NCBI GenBank assembly: GCA_021234155.1
Contig: JAJEKV010000273.1
Location: forward strand, 372,001-436,000
Length of the DNA: 64,000 nt
Direction of reading: 5' to 3'
Origin: Isoetes taiwanensis
Lineage: Eukaryota > Streptophyta > Lycopodiopsida > Isoetales > Isoetaceae
Numbering within the stretch: position 1 is the stretch's first letter; each line of letters opens with the position of its first letter. Under the pieces are notes generated by a model, which saw only the letters and a program-made list of their open reading frames with translations, was not told the origin of the DNA and did not search any database. Below are positions 25,112 to 35,700 of the stretch, in pieces. Both the position numbers and the translations under genes were made by a program.

Positions 25112-25635
25112 ACACTATGCACAAGAATTATTTCCACAGGTTTGCCATCTCATTACAATCTCGGCATCAATCACGATACCTAAAGGGCCTTCTTTATTGT
25201 GGATATTGATCAATATTCACCATTGGGGGGCCTTAGGGGGGAAGGGGAGAGTTGTTGATGTCAAGTGTAAAGAATTTCTTTGTGCCATTCCAAGCCGAAA
25301 TCAATTCTTTTAGGAAGGGTGAAGTTTAGCTGCATGGCTAAAGGTTATAGAAGTAACCATGGGAGTGAGACCTTAACGGAGAGCTTACTGTGCTTGCATG
25401 CAGATAATAAAGATTAGTAGATGAGGTGCATACCTGGAGACTTCATCTTTTGTTCCAAGATCATCCATATCATTAATAGTGAAGTGTATATATTAACGTC
25501 CATGAGAGCCAAAATGACTTTAGGACAAAGTACAGTGTTGAATCATTTTATTTGACGCTACATATATAAGCCTGCCAAATTGTCTCAAGTGTTCTATGTC
25601 ACTTAAGAACTCAACTAGATTTGAATTTTGCTATC

Positions 25636-26510
25636 CTAAGGATGAGAATTTTGCTCAAATAGATAGATAGATAGTATTTTAACGTCACGCCAATCATACT
25701 TATGACATCTAAAGACTACGTGTTCTTCTGATTCCACCTCACCGTATTCATAAACACATAGCATGTACTTTTGTTCTAGCTTTATCCATTGTCCAACTTC
25801 CATCAATACTCTGTGCGAGCTCATTCTAAACTCAAAAATAGCATGACCAAGATATTTAGACATCTCAACTAATAGATTGATTGAGGCATGATTGTCATCT
25901 GGGGTTGAAATCCCAAAAGTAATAGCCCATTTTTGCTTTTCTTGTGTTTTGCACATACCTAGCAACATTTGCCTCCCTTGGCACCCGATGAACATCCAAT
26001 GAAATGCCAAGCCGAGCAATCCATCTACCAACATCACGGTGCCAACAAGTTTTATTAGCATTTGCCAACACTTTTGAGGCCTCTACAACAGTAAATGGGA
26101 GCTTATACTCTCCTTCAAAACGTCTTTTCAGAATCTGGATTGTTCTTTTAGCTACCACAATTTCTAGAGGGACAGAGCCCCTTTTACAAGCATTATCTCA
26201 TAAGGGGTGCTTTTTTTTACCCAATAAATGTTTGAAGAAAGAGCTTTTGTATGCCTTCAAATTGAACCCAAATCTCTGACCCATACAAGGCAACTGACAC
26301 AACAAGCGCATCAAAGAGTCACTTAAGCAACTTCCAGCATTGAATATTAGGATGTCTACATTTATTGATCATTACATACCAGACCTTTGTAGCAGCAATA
26401 ATGCAGTGATTAACACAGAGCAACTAAAGGTTCTGGCTGGCACAAATCTCATATCCTAAACATTTGTAATTAGCAGCATGCTCCACTAGCTCCCATTGTA
26501 ATATATATTG
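25636..26510 (-). pseudogene. LINE reverse-transcriptase C-terminal remnant, copy 1
   Basis: Read on the minus strand, broken frames give ANYKCLGYEIVPARTF-like sequence near 26470, then VEASKVLANANKTCWHRDVG. The end is MSSHRVLMEVGQWIKLEQKY and EEHVVFRCHKYDWRD. These fit the C-terminal half of LINE ORF2: thumb/connection region and the final Cys/His-rich tail (SSHxLxxExGxW with a following Cys/His cluster). Frameshifts and stops separate the pieces, so it is dead. It is part of the duplicated segment. Confidence 0.7.
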
Positions 26511-26584
26511 ATACAAGAAATTTAATGCGTCCTACGGTGCATGTTTGAGTTTTAGCATGTTCCTATGCTGCAAGTTCTTGTCGT

Positions 26585-27300
26585 GCCCTACATTCTAAAA
26601 GAATCTCTTGAGAATACTCTAAATTCATAGATTCTCTAAGATTCTACCAAGGTTCTCTTGGAGGTTTCGTGAGCATTTCTCTAAATTTTATAAGATTCCC
26701 TCTAGACTCCATTAGATTTCCCTAGATTCTCCAAGATTCTATGAAGATCTCCTTAGATTCCCTTAGATTCCTTTAGATTTTATGAGATTGCCCTAGGTTC
26801 CCTTACATTACATGAGATTCCCTTAGATACTCTAAGATTTCATCAACATTTTCTTAGATTCCCTTAGATTTTATGAAGATTTCTTTAGATCCCCCAGATT
26901 TTAAGAGGTTCCCTTAGGCTTGTAAATATTTTCCTAGATTCTCTTACATTTTATAAGATTTTCTTAGATTCTATTAGATTCTTCTGGATTCCTTTACATT
27001 CTAGAACTTTTTAGAACATTCTAAGACTCTCTGGAACATTCTAAGACTTTCAATATATTCTAGAACTTCTGGAAGTATTTCCCTAGATTTCCTTACATTC
27101 CCATAGATTCCCCTACATTCTAGAACATTCTAAAACTTATTAGAACAATTTGGAACTTTCTGGAAGAATTTTCTTAAATCCCCCTAGATTCTCTTATGTT
27201 CTAGAACTTTCTAGAAGATTCTAGAACTTTCTAGAAGATTCTAGAACTTTCTAGAGCCTTCCAGAACATTCTAGAACTTTCTTGAACTAGCTGGAATGTT
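26585..27300. repeat. 10-bp-period satellite, copy 1
   Basis: About 700 bp consist of degenerate 10-11 bp units related to CCCTTAGATT, ATTCTAGAAC and ACTTTCTAGA. The first half is CTTAGATT-like and the second half turns into TTCTAGAA-like units. The period is close to one DNA helical turn. No coding frame runs through it. Confidence 0.85.
27199..27296. promoter_or_regulatory. Heat-shock-element-like array, copy 1
   Basis: From 27199 the sequence alternates TTC and GAA every 5 bp for nearly 100 bp: TTCTAGAACTTTCTAGAAGA and so on, with few departures (GAG at 27254, AGC near 27289). Inverted nGAAn pentamers at 5-bp spacing define the heat-shock-factor binding site. Three units normally suffice, and here about 18 occur in a row. 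It arises from the 10-bp satellite and has no intact gene beside it, so function is unproven. Confidence 0.6.
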
Positions 27301-27371
27301 ATAGTCTATTTTATCTTAATGGGAACGTTACCCTTAACTACATTTGGAACATGAATTATTTATAAAATTAA

Positions 27372-27582
27372 TGCCTGGTGTAGTGGTTAGGATGGAGGGT
27401 TGGGGCGTCAATGACCAGGGTTCGAATCTCCCACACAACATAAAAATTTTAAAAGGCTTTCCTGGCAACATTACCCTTAAGTATATTTGAAACATAAATT
27501 ATTGTTTATGGAATTAATGCTTGGTCTAGTGGTTAGAATGGGGTGCTGGGGGGCCAATGACCAAGGTTCGAATTTCCCACAC
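27372..27582 (+). repeat. Two tandem tRNA-like sequences, copy 1
   Basis: TGCCTGGTGTAGTGGTTAGG (27372) and TGCTTGGTCTAGTGGTTAGA (27518) match an A box. GGGTTCGAATCTCC and AGGTTCGAATTTCC, about 45 bp further on, match a B box. The period is 146 bp and both are followed by CACACAACATAAA. The acceptor ends do not pair, so these look like tRNA-derived SINE units. Confidence 0.6.
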
Positions 27583-27599
27583 AACATAAAACTTTTAAA

Positions 27600-28185
27600 A
27601 GCCTTTTCCTAAGGGATGAGCATTCAAGATCTTGGACCCGATCAAGGGTCGAGATCTCACCACGTGATAATAATTAAAGCAAGATGAGCCATAGGATCTA
27701 TTACATGTGATTCCAAAAGTCATGTGCACTGTAGGATATGTGCCAAGCCACGTGAGCCGTAAGATCCTGGATCGACGATCAGATCGAATCAACCTGAACC
27801 GTAGGATCGATTACATATAATTCCCAATGTGCACCGTAGGATTTGTCCCAAAGCAACGTGGGCCGTAGGATCTCGGACCGACGATCAGGATCAAATCAAC
27901 CTGGACCATAGGATCGGCTACATATAAGCTACAAACAAACTCCCAAGCCATCTGGGCCGTAGGATACGTCCCAAAGTCACGTGAGTCGTAGGATCTCGGA
28001 TCAACGGTCGGACGTAGGATCGCTTACATATAAGCTACAAACAAACTCAAGATCAAATCAACCTGGACCGTAGGATCGCTTACATATAAGCTACAAACAA
28101 ACTCCCAAGCCATCTGGGTCGTACGATATGCCCCAAAGCCGCGTGAGCCGTAGGATCTCGGATCAACGATCGGATTGAGCATTAC
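27600..28185. repeat. CCGTAGGATC-type interspersed short repeats, copy 1
   Basis: Variants of ACGTGAGCCGTAGGATC and ACCTGGACCGTAGGATCG recur every 30-60 bp with shared linkers such as TACATATAAGCTACAAACAA and CGATCGGATT. The same block occurs at about 30660-31235. It is non-coding and of unknown role. Confidence 0.7.
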
Positions 28186-28678
28186 AGACATAACACTATG
28201 CACAAGAATTATTTCCACAGGTTTGCCATCTCATTACAATCTCGGCATCAATCACGATACCTAAAGGGCCTTCTTTATTGTGGATATTGATCAATATTCA
28301 CCTGGGGGGAAGGGGGAGGGGGTAGGGGAGAGGGTATGTGCTTCAAAGTTGTTGATGTCAAGTGTAAAGAATTTCTTTGTGCCATTCCAAGCCGAAATCA
28401 ATTCTTTTAGGAAGGGTGAAGTTTAGCTGCATGGCTAAAGGTTATAGAAGTAACCATGGGAGTGAGGTGCATACCTGGAGACTTCATCTTTTGTTCCAAG
28501 ATCATCCATATCATTAATAGTGAAGAATATATATATTAACGTCCATGAGAGCCAAAATGACTTTAGGACAAAGTACATTGTTGAATCATTTTATTTGACG
28601 CTACATATATAAGCCTGCCAAATTGTCTCAAGTGTTCTATGTCACTTAAGAACTCAACTAGATTTGAATTTTGCTATC

Positions 28679-29570
28679 CTAAGGATGAGAATTTTGCTCA
28701 AGTAGATAGATAGATAGTATTTTAACGTCACGCCAATCATACTTATGACATCTAAAGACTACGTGTTCTTCTGATTCCACCTCACCGTATTCACAAACAC
28801 ATAGCATGTACTTTTGTTCTAGCTTTATCCATTGTCCAACTTCCATCAATACTCTGTGCGAGCTCATTCTAAACTCGAAAATAGCATGACCAAGATATTT
28901 AGACATCTCAACTAATAGATTGATTGAGGCATGATTGTCATCTGGGTTGAAATACCAAAAGTATTAGCCCATTTTTGCTTTTCTTGTGTTTTGCACATAC
29001 CTAGAAACATTTGCCTCCCTTGGCACCCGATGAACATCCAATGAAATGCCAAGCCGAGCAATCCATCTACCAACATCACGGTGCCAACAAGTTTTATTAG
29101 CATTTGCCAACACTTTTGAGGCCTCTACAACAGTAAATGGGAGCTTATACTCTCCTTCAAAACGTCTTTTCAGAATCTGGATTGTTCTTTTAGCTACCAC
29201 AATTTCTAGAGGGACAGAGCCCCTTTTACAAGCATTATCTCATAAGGGGTGCTTTTGTTTACCCAATAAATGTTTGAAGAAAGAGCTTTTGTGTGCCTTC
29301 CAATTGAACCCAAATCTCTGACCCATACAAGGCAAACCGACACAACAAAAGCATCAAAAGAGTCACTTAAGCAACTTCCAGCATTGAATATTAGGATGTC
29401 TACATTTATTGATCATTACATACCAGACCTTTGTAGCAGCAATAATGCAGTGATTAACACAGAGCAACTAAAGGTTCTGGCTGGCACAATCTCATATCCT
29501 AAACATTTGTAATTAGCAGCATGCTCCACTAGCTCCCATTGTAATATATATTGATACAAGAAATTTAATG
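28679..29570 (-). pseudogene. LINE reverse-transcriptase C-terminal remnant, copy 2
   Basis: This is the duplicate of the fragment at 25636-26510, with the same order of pieces and the same stops apart from small changes (for example an extra frame break near 28925). It carries the same MSSHRVLMEVGQWIKLEQKY tail. It was created by the segmental duplication, not by a second insertion. Confidence 0.7.
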
Positions 29571-29647
29571 CGTCCTACGGTGCATGTTTGAGTTTTAGCA
29601 TGTTCCTATGCTGCAAGTTCTTGTCGTGCCCTACATTCTAAAAGAAT

Positions 29648-30320
29648 CTCTTGAGAATACTCTAAATTCATAGATTCTCTAAGATTCTACCAAGGTTCTC
29701 TTGGAGGTTTCGTGAGCATTTCTCTAAATTTTATAAGATTCCCTCTAGACTCCATTAGATTTCCCTAGATTCTCCAAGATTCTATGAAGATCCCCTTAGA
29801 TCCCTTAGATTCCTTTAGATTTTATGAGATTGCCCTAGGTTCCCTTACATTACATGAGATTCCCTTAGATACTCTAAGATTTCATCAACATTTTCTTAGA
29901 TTCCCTTAGATTTTATAAAGATTTCTTTAGATCCCCCAGATTTTAAGAGGTCCCCTTAGGCTTGTAAATATTTTCCTAGATTCTCTTACATTTTATAAGA
30001 TTTTCTTAGATTCTATTAGATTCTTCTGGATTCCTTTACATTCTAGAACTTTTTAGAACATTCTAAGACTCTCTGGAACATTCTAAGACTTTCAATATAT
30101 TCTAGAACTTCTGGAAGTATTTCCCTAGATTTCCTTACATTCCCATAGATTCCCCTACATTCTAGAACATTCTAAAACTTATTAGAACAATTTGGAACTT
30201 TCTGGAAGAATTTTCTTAAATCCCCCTAGATTCTCTTATGTTCTAGAACTTTCTAGAAGATTCTAGAACTTTCTAGAGCCTTCCAGAACATTCAAGAACT
30301 TTCTTGAACTAGCTGGAATG
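29648..30320. repeat. 10-bp-period satellite, copy 2
   Basis: This is the second copy of the 26585-27300 satellite within the duplicated segment, about 40 bp shorter. A short cousin of the same satellite lies at 45411-45475 inside the hAT-like element. Confidence 0.85.
30239..30316. promoter_or_regulatory. Heat-shock-element-like array, copy 2
   Basis: This is the same alternating TTC/GAA pattern in the second duplicate, about 20 bp shorter. It lies roughly 1.3 kb upstream of HSP90-like fragments at 31.6 kb, which may be coincidence. Confidence 0.6.
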
Positions 30321-30393
30321 TTATAGTCTATTTTATCTTAATGGGAATGTTACCCTTAACTATATTTGGAACATTAATTATTTATAAAATTAA

Positions 30394-30622
30394 TGCCTGG
30401 TGTAGTGGTTAGGATGGGCGATTGGGGTGTCAATGACTAGGGTTCGAATCTCCCACACAACATAAAAATTTTAAAAGGCTTTCCTGGCAACATTACCCTT
30501 AAGTATATTTTTTACCCTTAAGTATATTTGTTGAAACATAAAATATTTATGGAATTAATGCTTGGTCTAGTGGTTAGAATGGGGGCTGGGGGGCCAATGA
30601 CCAAGGTTCGAATTCCCCACAC
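30394..30622 (+). repeat. Two tandem tRNA-like sequences, copy 2
   Basis: These are duplicates of the pair at 27372-27582 with the same A and B boxes (starts at 30394 and 30559). The spacer between them has a short local duplication of TTACCCTTAAGTATATTT. Confidence 0.6.
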
Positions 30623-30659
30623 AACATAAAACTTTTAAAAGCCTTTTCCTAAGGGATGA

Positions 30660-31238
30660 GCATTCAACGTGGACCGTAAGATCTTGGACCCGATCAAGGG
30701 TCGAGATCTCACCACGTGATAATAATTAAAGCAACATGAGCCATAGGATCTATTTACATATGATTCCAAAAGTCATGTGCACCGTAGGATATGTGCCAAG
30801 CCACGTGAGCCGTAAGATCCTGGATCGACGATCAGATCGAATCAACCTGAACCGTAGGATCGATTACATATAATTCCCAATGTGCACCGTAGGATTTGTC
30901 CCAAAGCAACGTGAGCCGTAGGATCTCGGACCGACGATCAGGATCAAATCAACCTGGACCATAGGATCGGCTACATATAAGCTACAAACAAACTCCCAAG
31001 CCATCTGGGCCGTAGGATACGTCCCAAAGCCGCGGAGTCGTAGGATCTGGATCAGCGATTCGGACGTGGGATCGCTTACATATAAGCTACAAACAAACTC
31101 AAGATCAAATCAACCTGGACCGTAGGATCGCTTACATATAAGCTACAAACAAACTCCCAAGCCATCTGGGTCGTACGATATGCCCCAAAGCCACGTGAGC
31201 CGTAGGATCTCGGATCAACGATCGGATTGAGCATTACA
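30660..31238. repeat. CCGTAGGATC-type interspersed short repeats, copy 2
   Basis: Second copy of the block at 27600-28185. It retains GTGGACCGTAAGATC near 30670, which copy 1 lacks. Confidence 0.7.
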
Positions 31239-31245
31239 GACATAA

Positions 31246-31580
31246 GAACATATATATGTTATGATATATGTTATGATATTTGCATGTTCCAAATCCAATG
31301 ACCTTGGTTTTACTAAGATTGACCGTCAACCTATATTCAAGACAAGGAGATTCAATTGCAACAAGCTGTGCTTGGAATGAGCCGATATAAGGAGGTCATG
31401 CAGCTTGGAGAAAGTCCTGGAGGAGTGGTCGATTGTAGAGCTCCAGAATTTTCAGGGCATAGCAGAGAATAAACTTTGTTTGCTTGCCCCTATATATCAT
31501 GGCAGAGTCTAACCCTAGAAGAGCACCGGAGCATATCATCAATAAGGACAAGGCAAGAGTATTCTTTTGGGGGGCAAAGG
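31246..31580 (-). pseudogene. LINE reverse-transcriptase fragment
   Basis: On the minus strand one frame near 31300-31370 reads AIESPCLEYRLTVNLSKTKV followed by IGFG, the typical LINE RT block after the YADD box (GLxVNxxKTKVM). The pieces upstream are out of frame. It lies 5' (on the minus strand) of the C-terminal LINE remnants, so both may derive from one insertion later split by the satellite and the duplication. Confidence 0.55.
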
Positions 31581-31589
31581 CAGAACGTT

Positions 31590-31925
31590 CCGATGACCTG
31601 ATGTATCTATGATTGGTTGGGCAATTTGGTGTTGGCTTTTGCTTTGCTTATTTGGTTATTGAAAAGGTGGTTGTTACTACCAAGCACAACGAGATTTTTA
31701 TTCACATTATTCCAGTCAAGACCACAAACAGTGTGACATTTATTGATAGTGGGATTGGGATGAAAAAGGCTGGTATGTTCGACGTTCACACTTTGTTCCA
31801 TTTTTTGGCATATATAGAGTTTATATTTTTTGGCATGTTATAATGCACAGTTGGAACCATTGCAGGAGTTCGTGGAAGCTATGGCTGCTGGATCAGAGAT
31901 TCAGAACAGAGGAGCATATGAATAA
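31590..31925 (+). pseudogene. Rearranged HSP90 N-terminal-domain fragments
   Basis: The frame at 31613-31840 reads GQFGVGFCFAYLVIEKVVVT then TKHNE, and next VTFIDSGIGMKKAG. At 31866-31905 EFVEAMAAGSEI follows. All three match the HSP90 ATP-binding domain, but normal HSP90 order is DSGIGM, then the EFMEAL helix, then GQFGVGF. Here GQFGVGF comes first, so the fragment is permuted, as if the junction of a tandem duplicate. A one-base shift sits just before GQFG (DVSMIG is in another frame). This is a dead fragment, probably carried here by a mobile element. Confidence 0.75.
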
Positions 31926-33436
31926 GGCATGTAAAATTCTAGTTCCCTTCCATCATTGTTGATTTTGCCATCTTCCTTATTATCTTGCATTTCCTCCTAC
32001 TGACAAAATTATTTACTTGTTGTCTATTTGATTTAGTAGGTTAAAAGCTATGGCATGTTTCAGTGGATTTACACTTCTTCTTCCAGAGCTCAAATAATGG
32101 CACCATATACTTGTAGAAAGGTATGGCAATGTATCTAATGTGAGAACCATCTATCCTTTTTGAGAATGATCGTATAAAACACCATTTCTAAAGTTTATAT
32201 TTGCCCTCAACTTGAGGGGCTCAAACTTGTGTTCCTGCATTGGACGAGAAGGCTAATCTTAGTCGCTTTGGTAATCATATATTTGGGAGACAATGTTTTG
32301 TGCAATGCCTAGTAGCTTTTATGTCTACTTTTACACTCTCGTTCATTCATTGCTTTGCAATTTTATTCTCTCTAGTACAGCTCAAGATTGAGAACTAGCA
32401 GGAGATATAGAAGGCGCAATGTAAATCAGGTAATGATGCTTCTCCATAAGTAGATTTCTTCTGAAAGGATCTAGAATGACTCTTTTCAGTTTTTCTTCCT
32501 TTTTTATTCTATGAAAAGGCAGATTATTTTTTACGCTATGATCTATCTTGCTTCTGGCTTTTTCACATAGCCTACTCTGCTCAGGAAGCAAAAATATTCT
32601 ATTATATATAGCAAAATTTTCAAGTTGCACCTTGCTACATGGTCACGCCATTTGAAGTACGTGGTCACGCCATTTCAATCACTGCCAACTATGGAGATAG
32701 ACCTCATTTATCATGTGAATATTTCTACTCGAGTTAGTGCTGCCATATTGTTGCAGAGTCTAGCAATTGTTAGAGCTACCAAATGTATTTGCATTTGAAT
32801 TGTTGCTACAATTATAATGGGTCTTCAAGGAACGAACATCTTTTGCTCATAGATAATGAGTCTTGTTTCATTAACTGACTCGTTCCACAAACACATAATC
32901 AAAATTCTCGTGCAAGTCACATTGTTGGTCCCGGTTTTGACGGGTTGTGGATTTAAATAGTAAACTCGGGTTAATATATATTTAAACAATGAATTGAAAA
33001 GTCTTTAGCCTTTTAGTACTTTTTAATATGGGTAGTTGTCTTTTTCTCAAATATTGATACCTACTTCACAAAAAAATATACATAGAAGTACGATGGTATA
33101 CAAGTACACAAGTTCATGTACACCAAAATATTATAGACACACCTAAGCAAATGCAAAGAACACTTGTACAGATGTTTCCTCAACAAATTTGCAATAATTT
33201 ATAAAGAAATTAATTCACAAACCATGTAATACAAATGCTAGAGATACATGTCCTCAATGTTCTTGAAAGTTTTACATCAAATAAACTATTATATATGGCC
33301 TTAGCCATTGCAACATTCTGACTCAACAAATTTATAGAAATCCAATATTTCTTACATCACAATCTTCTAACAGTACCTACGCCCTTTCTTGGAATTCTAA
33401 ATTATCAATATCTCAGCACCATGACTATCACTATTA
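31926..33436. other. Spacer
   Basis: AT-rich, with no recognised gene. GTGGTCACGCCATTT occurs twice in tandem at about 32638-32676. Confidence 0.4.
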
Positions 33437-34221
33437 TTAGTAAATACTTTGGTTTGGACGGAGGAGAGGAAATATGGCTAGGGTTCGAGCGGCTTCGGGC
33501 AGCCGCCTATGGCGGCAGCCCATCCTCTTGCAGATCCATCTAAGGTCGCTACTGGAAGGGCCTGGCTGGCCGGGCTTGCTGCTAGCTCCCCTCATGATTT
33601 GTTTTCTGGTCTCCGGTTCTGGGCTTAAGCTTTGGTGTCCGGGCTCTGTGATCTTGTGCATTTACCGGGTTGTCTTAAAGCAAAGTTCTTCGAGACTAGG
33701 CAATGGAATGAAGCCCACTTATCTCTGGAAGTTCTTGAGGCCTAGCAGTAAGCCGTCCTAAAGGTAATCTTGTCTTGTTTTTTCAGCCCTACACCGCAAA
33801 AGCGATCAAGATGAAGGGGTAGATTTTGGGAAGCAACGGCCGCTGGGTGACTCCTCGCAAATAGCTTGCACCGAGTTTCTTTTCAAGATCAACATGACTC
33901 AGCTGTATTATTCTGTCAGCCCATGTGCAGATAAAATAGGGCAGTCGGGTCCTTTTCCTGTTCTTTGTAGATGGCTTCTGTGTTGCTAGGCGGGATTACA
34001 CTTGGGCAGAAAGCAAAGTCCTTCCCCTTTCCCAGCTTGGGGGATTAGGATCTAAGGGTTAGTATTTGTTGGGACAAAGATGGATTAGGCGGGGATCCGA
34101 ATGAGGAAGACCGGGAGGAGACAGGGGTTTCTTTAGCGGTTGCTCAACCATTGAGTCGTGGTTCTTGTATTTCGGGGGAAACTTGTACCATGGATGTTTA
34201 AGCGAGCTGACAATCTTGAGA
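33437..34221 (+). other. Unrecognised GC-richer block, possible transposon coding remnant
   Basis: Positions 33470-34250 are richer in G and C than the flanks. They hold broken open pieces in several frames (for example PLADPSKVATGRAWLAGLAA, then CLKAKFFETRQWNEAHLSLE). No family is recognised. It may be a decayed retrotransposon ORF1. Confidence 0.3.
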
Positions 34222-34262
34222 TCGAAGTATAAACCATCATTCAATTAAATTGGGATTATGTC
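34222..34262 (-). repeat. Dispersed ~36-bp repeat, inverted copy of 57138-57173
   Basis: The complement of this stretch begins AGACATAATCCCAATTTAAT and ends GATGGTTTATA, identical to 57138-57173 on the plus strand. Both copies lie some hundreds of bases 3' of a transposon-like gene in the matching orientation. Confidence 0.8.
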
Positions 34263-35120
34263 TATTCCAAAATTGCGCCGTATAAGCCTTCTATTGACCA
34301 TTATATTGAATTAACCACACTTTTTAATCGAGTTTATTTTAGGGCTAGAAGATGCATTTTGTGTTGAAATGGAAAGGCATTCAAATATTCGATGCAAATC
34401 ACCCATATTATGACGAATGTTGGCAATATAAAAAGTAGGAAATTGCTTATTATTTTTGTACCATCACGCATTTACAACTAAATCTATAGATTGAAATTTT
34501 AGTGCTTTACGATAAATAACGGCAAGCAAGTTGCTACAAAACGAGATTTTTCGTGGTTCAAATCGCGTGGTGCGATTTCATTGGCATAAATATAGCATTA
34601 TAATAGAATATAAACTAAAAAACTAATCCGATTCATCATCGACAGCGCCCCGAGATCCCTTCCATCATGAACAAAGCATGCTCGATTCCATTGAAGATGG
34701 ATTACAACATCAAAGGGATCGAGGGATAGAAGCGGGCCGGGATTCATAGCAACGACAAATCAACCAGTCCTCAAGTTCTATTTTAGTTGGCGGCACCGCA
34801 GAGGTCCTCATGGGTCATCTTGCAGGTAATAGAATGCCATAATAACAAGAAGCAAGGTGAGGCCGGGCCGATGGTTTGGCAATTTCATGCATATCTATTT
34901 ATACACACCGAATTATTGACCGGTATATACATACAAATTATTGCAAGTATAGCAAACCATACACATAATATAATAATACAATACGCATTACGCACCAATA
35001 ATCTTTGCTACAAGAACACAATATATATTCAAAACCTTTGGTGTAAAGTATATTTCATATTCAAAACTTTTATGGAAAGTGTATTTCCAAAGATACATAT
35101 ATATCAAAAGAGTTCCCTTT
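34263..35120. other. Spacer with one AAATCGC...GCGATTT near-palindrome (34559-34577)
   Basis: No gene is recognised. The near-palindrome AAATCGCGTGGTGCGATTT resembles the arms of the GCGCCWGGCGC family found from 38.4 to 44.1 kb. Confidence 0.4.
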
Positions 35121-35700
35121 CTAGAACGATTTTCTCAAGGTCCCCGTCAATTTCCCTGTCCGATCAAGTTGCGGGTATAGTGTTGTTTGTATATCTTGGA
35201 CCGCTTTGCCCGAAGCTATTTCTTGCATGACACCAATGAAGCTTAGCGAGAAAATCATCTGTGGTAACCATATCGGGGATGATGGGATGGTGGATTTAGT
35301 GACTGTGGACTGATTGAAGCAACACTTCAAAGCGTCATCATCAACTATAATGATGCCTTCCTTCTCCCGAAGCGCCCAAGTCATCCATCATGTCGCTCAA
35401 GCATTTCACAAATATATTCTTACCGACGGATCCTTCGGGTTTTAAATGACTTACATTTGCTCGATCCCAAACAGATGCCCAATCTCTATGTAATTCAGAA
35501 CTACTCTCAAAACTTCCTGTATATTTCTATTCTCCATCGACGACCAAATTGCACAACGAAATAAAGTGAAAGCTTGGTCTAACATCTCCTTCAGATACGG
35601 CCACGGATATTCCCATTTCGTACGTGTCTCAAATGGTTTCTGTGCATACCATGATAGGTCGAATGTTGCTTTAGGTAACGTTTTGCAGAGCACTCCCTAT
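35121..35700 (-). pseudogene. FCP1/NIF-like (CTD phosphatase-type HAD) domain fragment, copy 1
   Basis: One exon (about 35649-35455, acceptor CACAG/AAACC, donor AAAT/GTAAGT) encodes WPYLKEMLDQAFTLFRCAIW then SSMENRNI. This matches the RPGLxEFLxxxxxxFDVAIWSS region of FCP1-like phosphatases. Downstream, 35384-35121 encodes GIIIVDDDALKCCFN, matching their LLVDDxxYKxxLN motif. The first catalytic motif (DxDxT/V) is not seen, and a foldback element abuts the 5' side at 35697. The order and spacing resemble the better preserved domain at 53.5-53.1 kb. Intron borders show it was once a spliced gene. Confidence 0.65.

Larger units (their letters stand above)
25112..28192. repeat. Segmental tandem duplication, copy 1 (3081 bp)
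   Basis: The sequence from ACACTATGCACAAGAATTAT (25112) to GGATTGAGCATTACAGACAT is repeated immediately downstream in direct orientation, ending near 31245, with very high identity. Compared with copy 2 it has an extra 56 bp at 25366-25421, flanked by TGAG, and one extra 20-bp repeat in the 27.2 kb array. Its contents are a LINE 3' fragment, a 10-bp satellite, paired tRNA-like sequences and a CCGTAGGATC repeat block. Confidence 0.95.
28193..31245. repeat. Segmental tandem duplication, copy 2 (~3053 bp)
   Basis: This is the direct second copy of 25112-28192. It differs by a 56-bp deletion between TGAG repeats, a G-rich expansion near 28300-28345, loss of one 20-bp array unit, a small insertion near 30510 (repeat of TTACCCTTAAGTATATTT), and scattered substitutions. 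The head-to-tail junction reads GACATAACACTATG at about 28187-28200. Confidence 0.95.

Noticed and set aside
25660-25676. GATA-type short tandem repeat
   Set aside because: Only about four units, inside the duplicated LINE fragment; no separate meaning.
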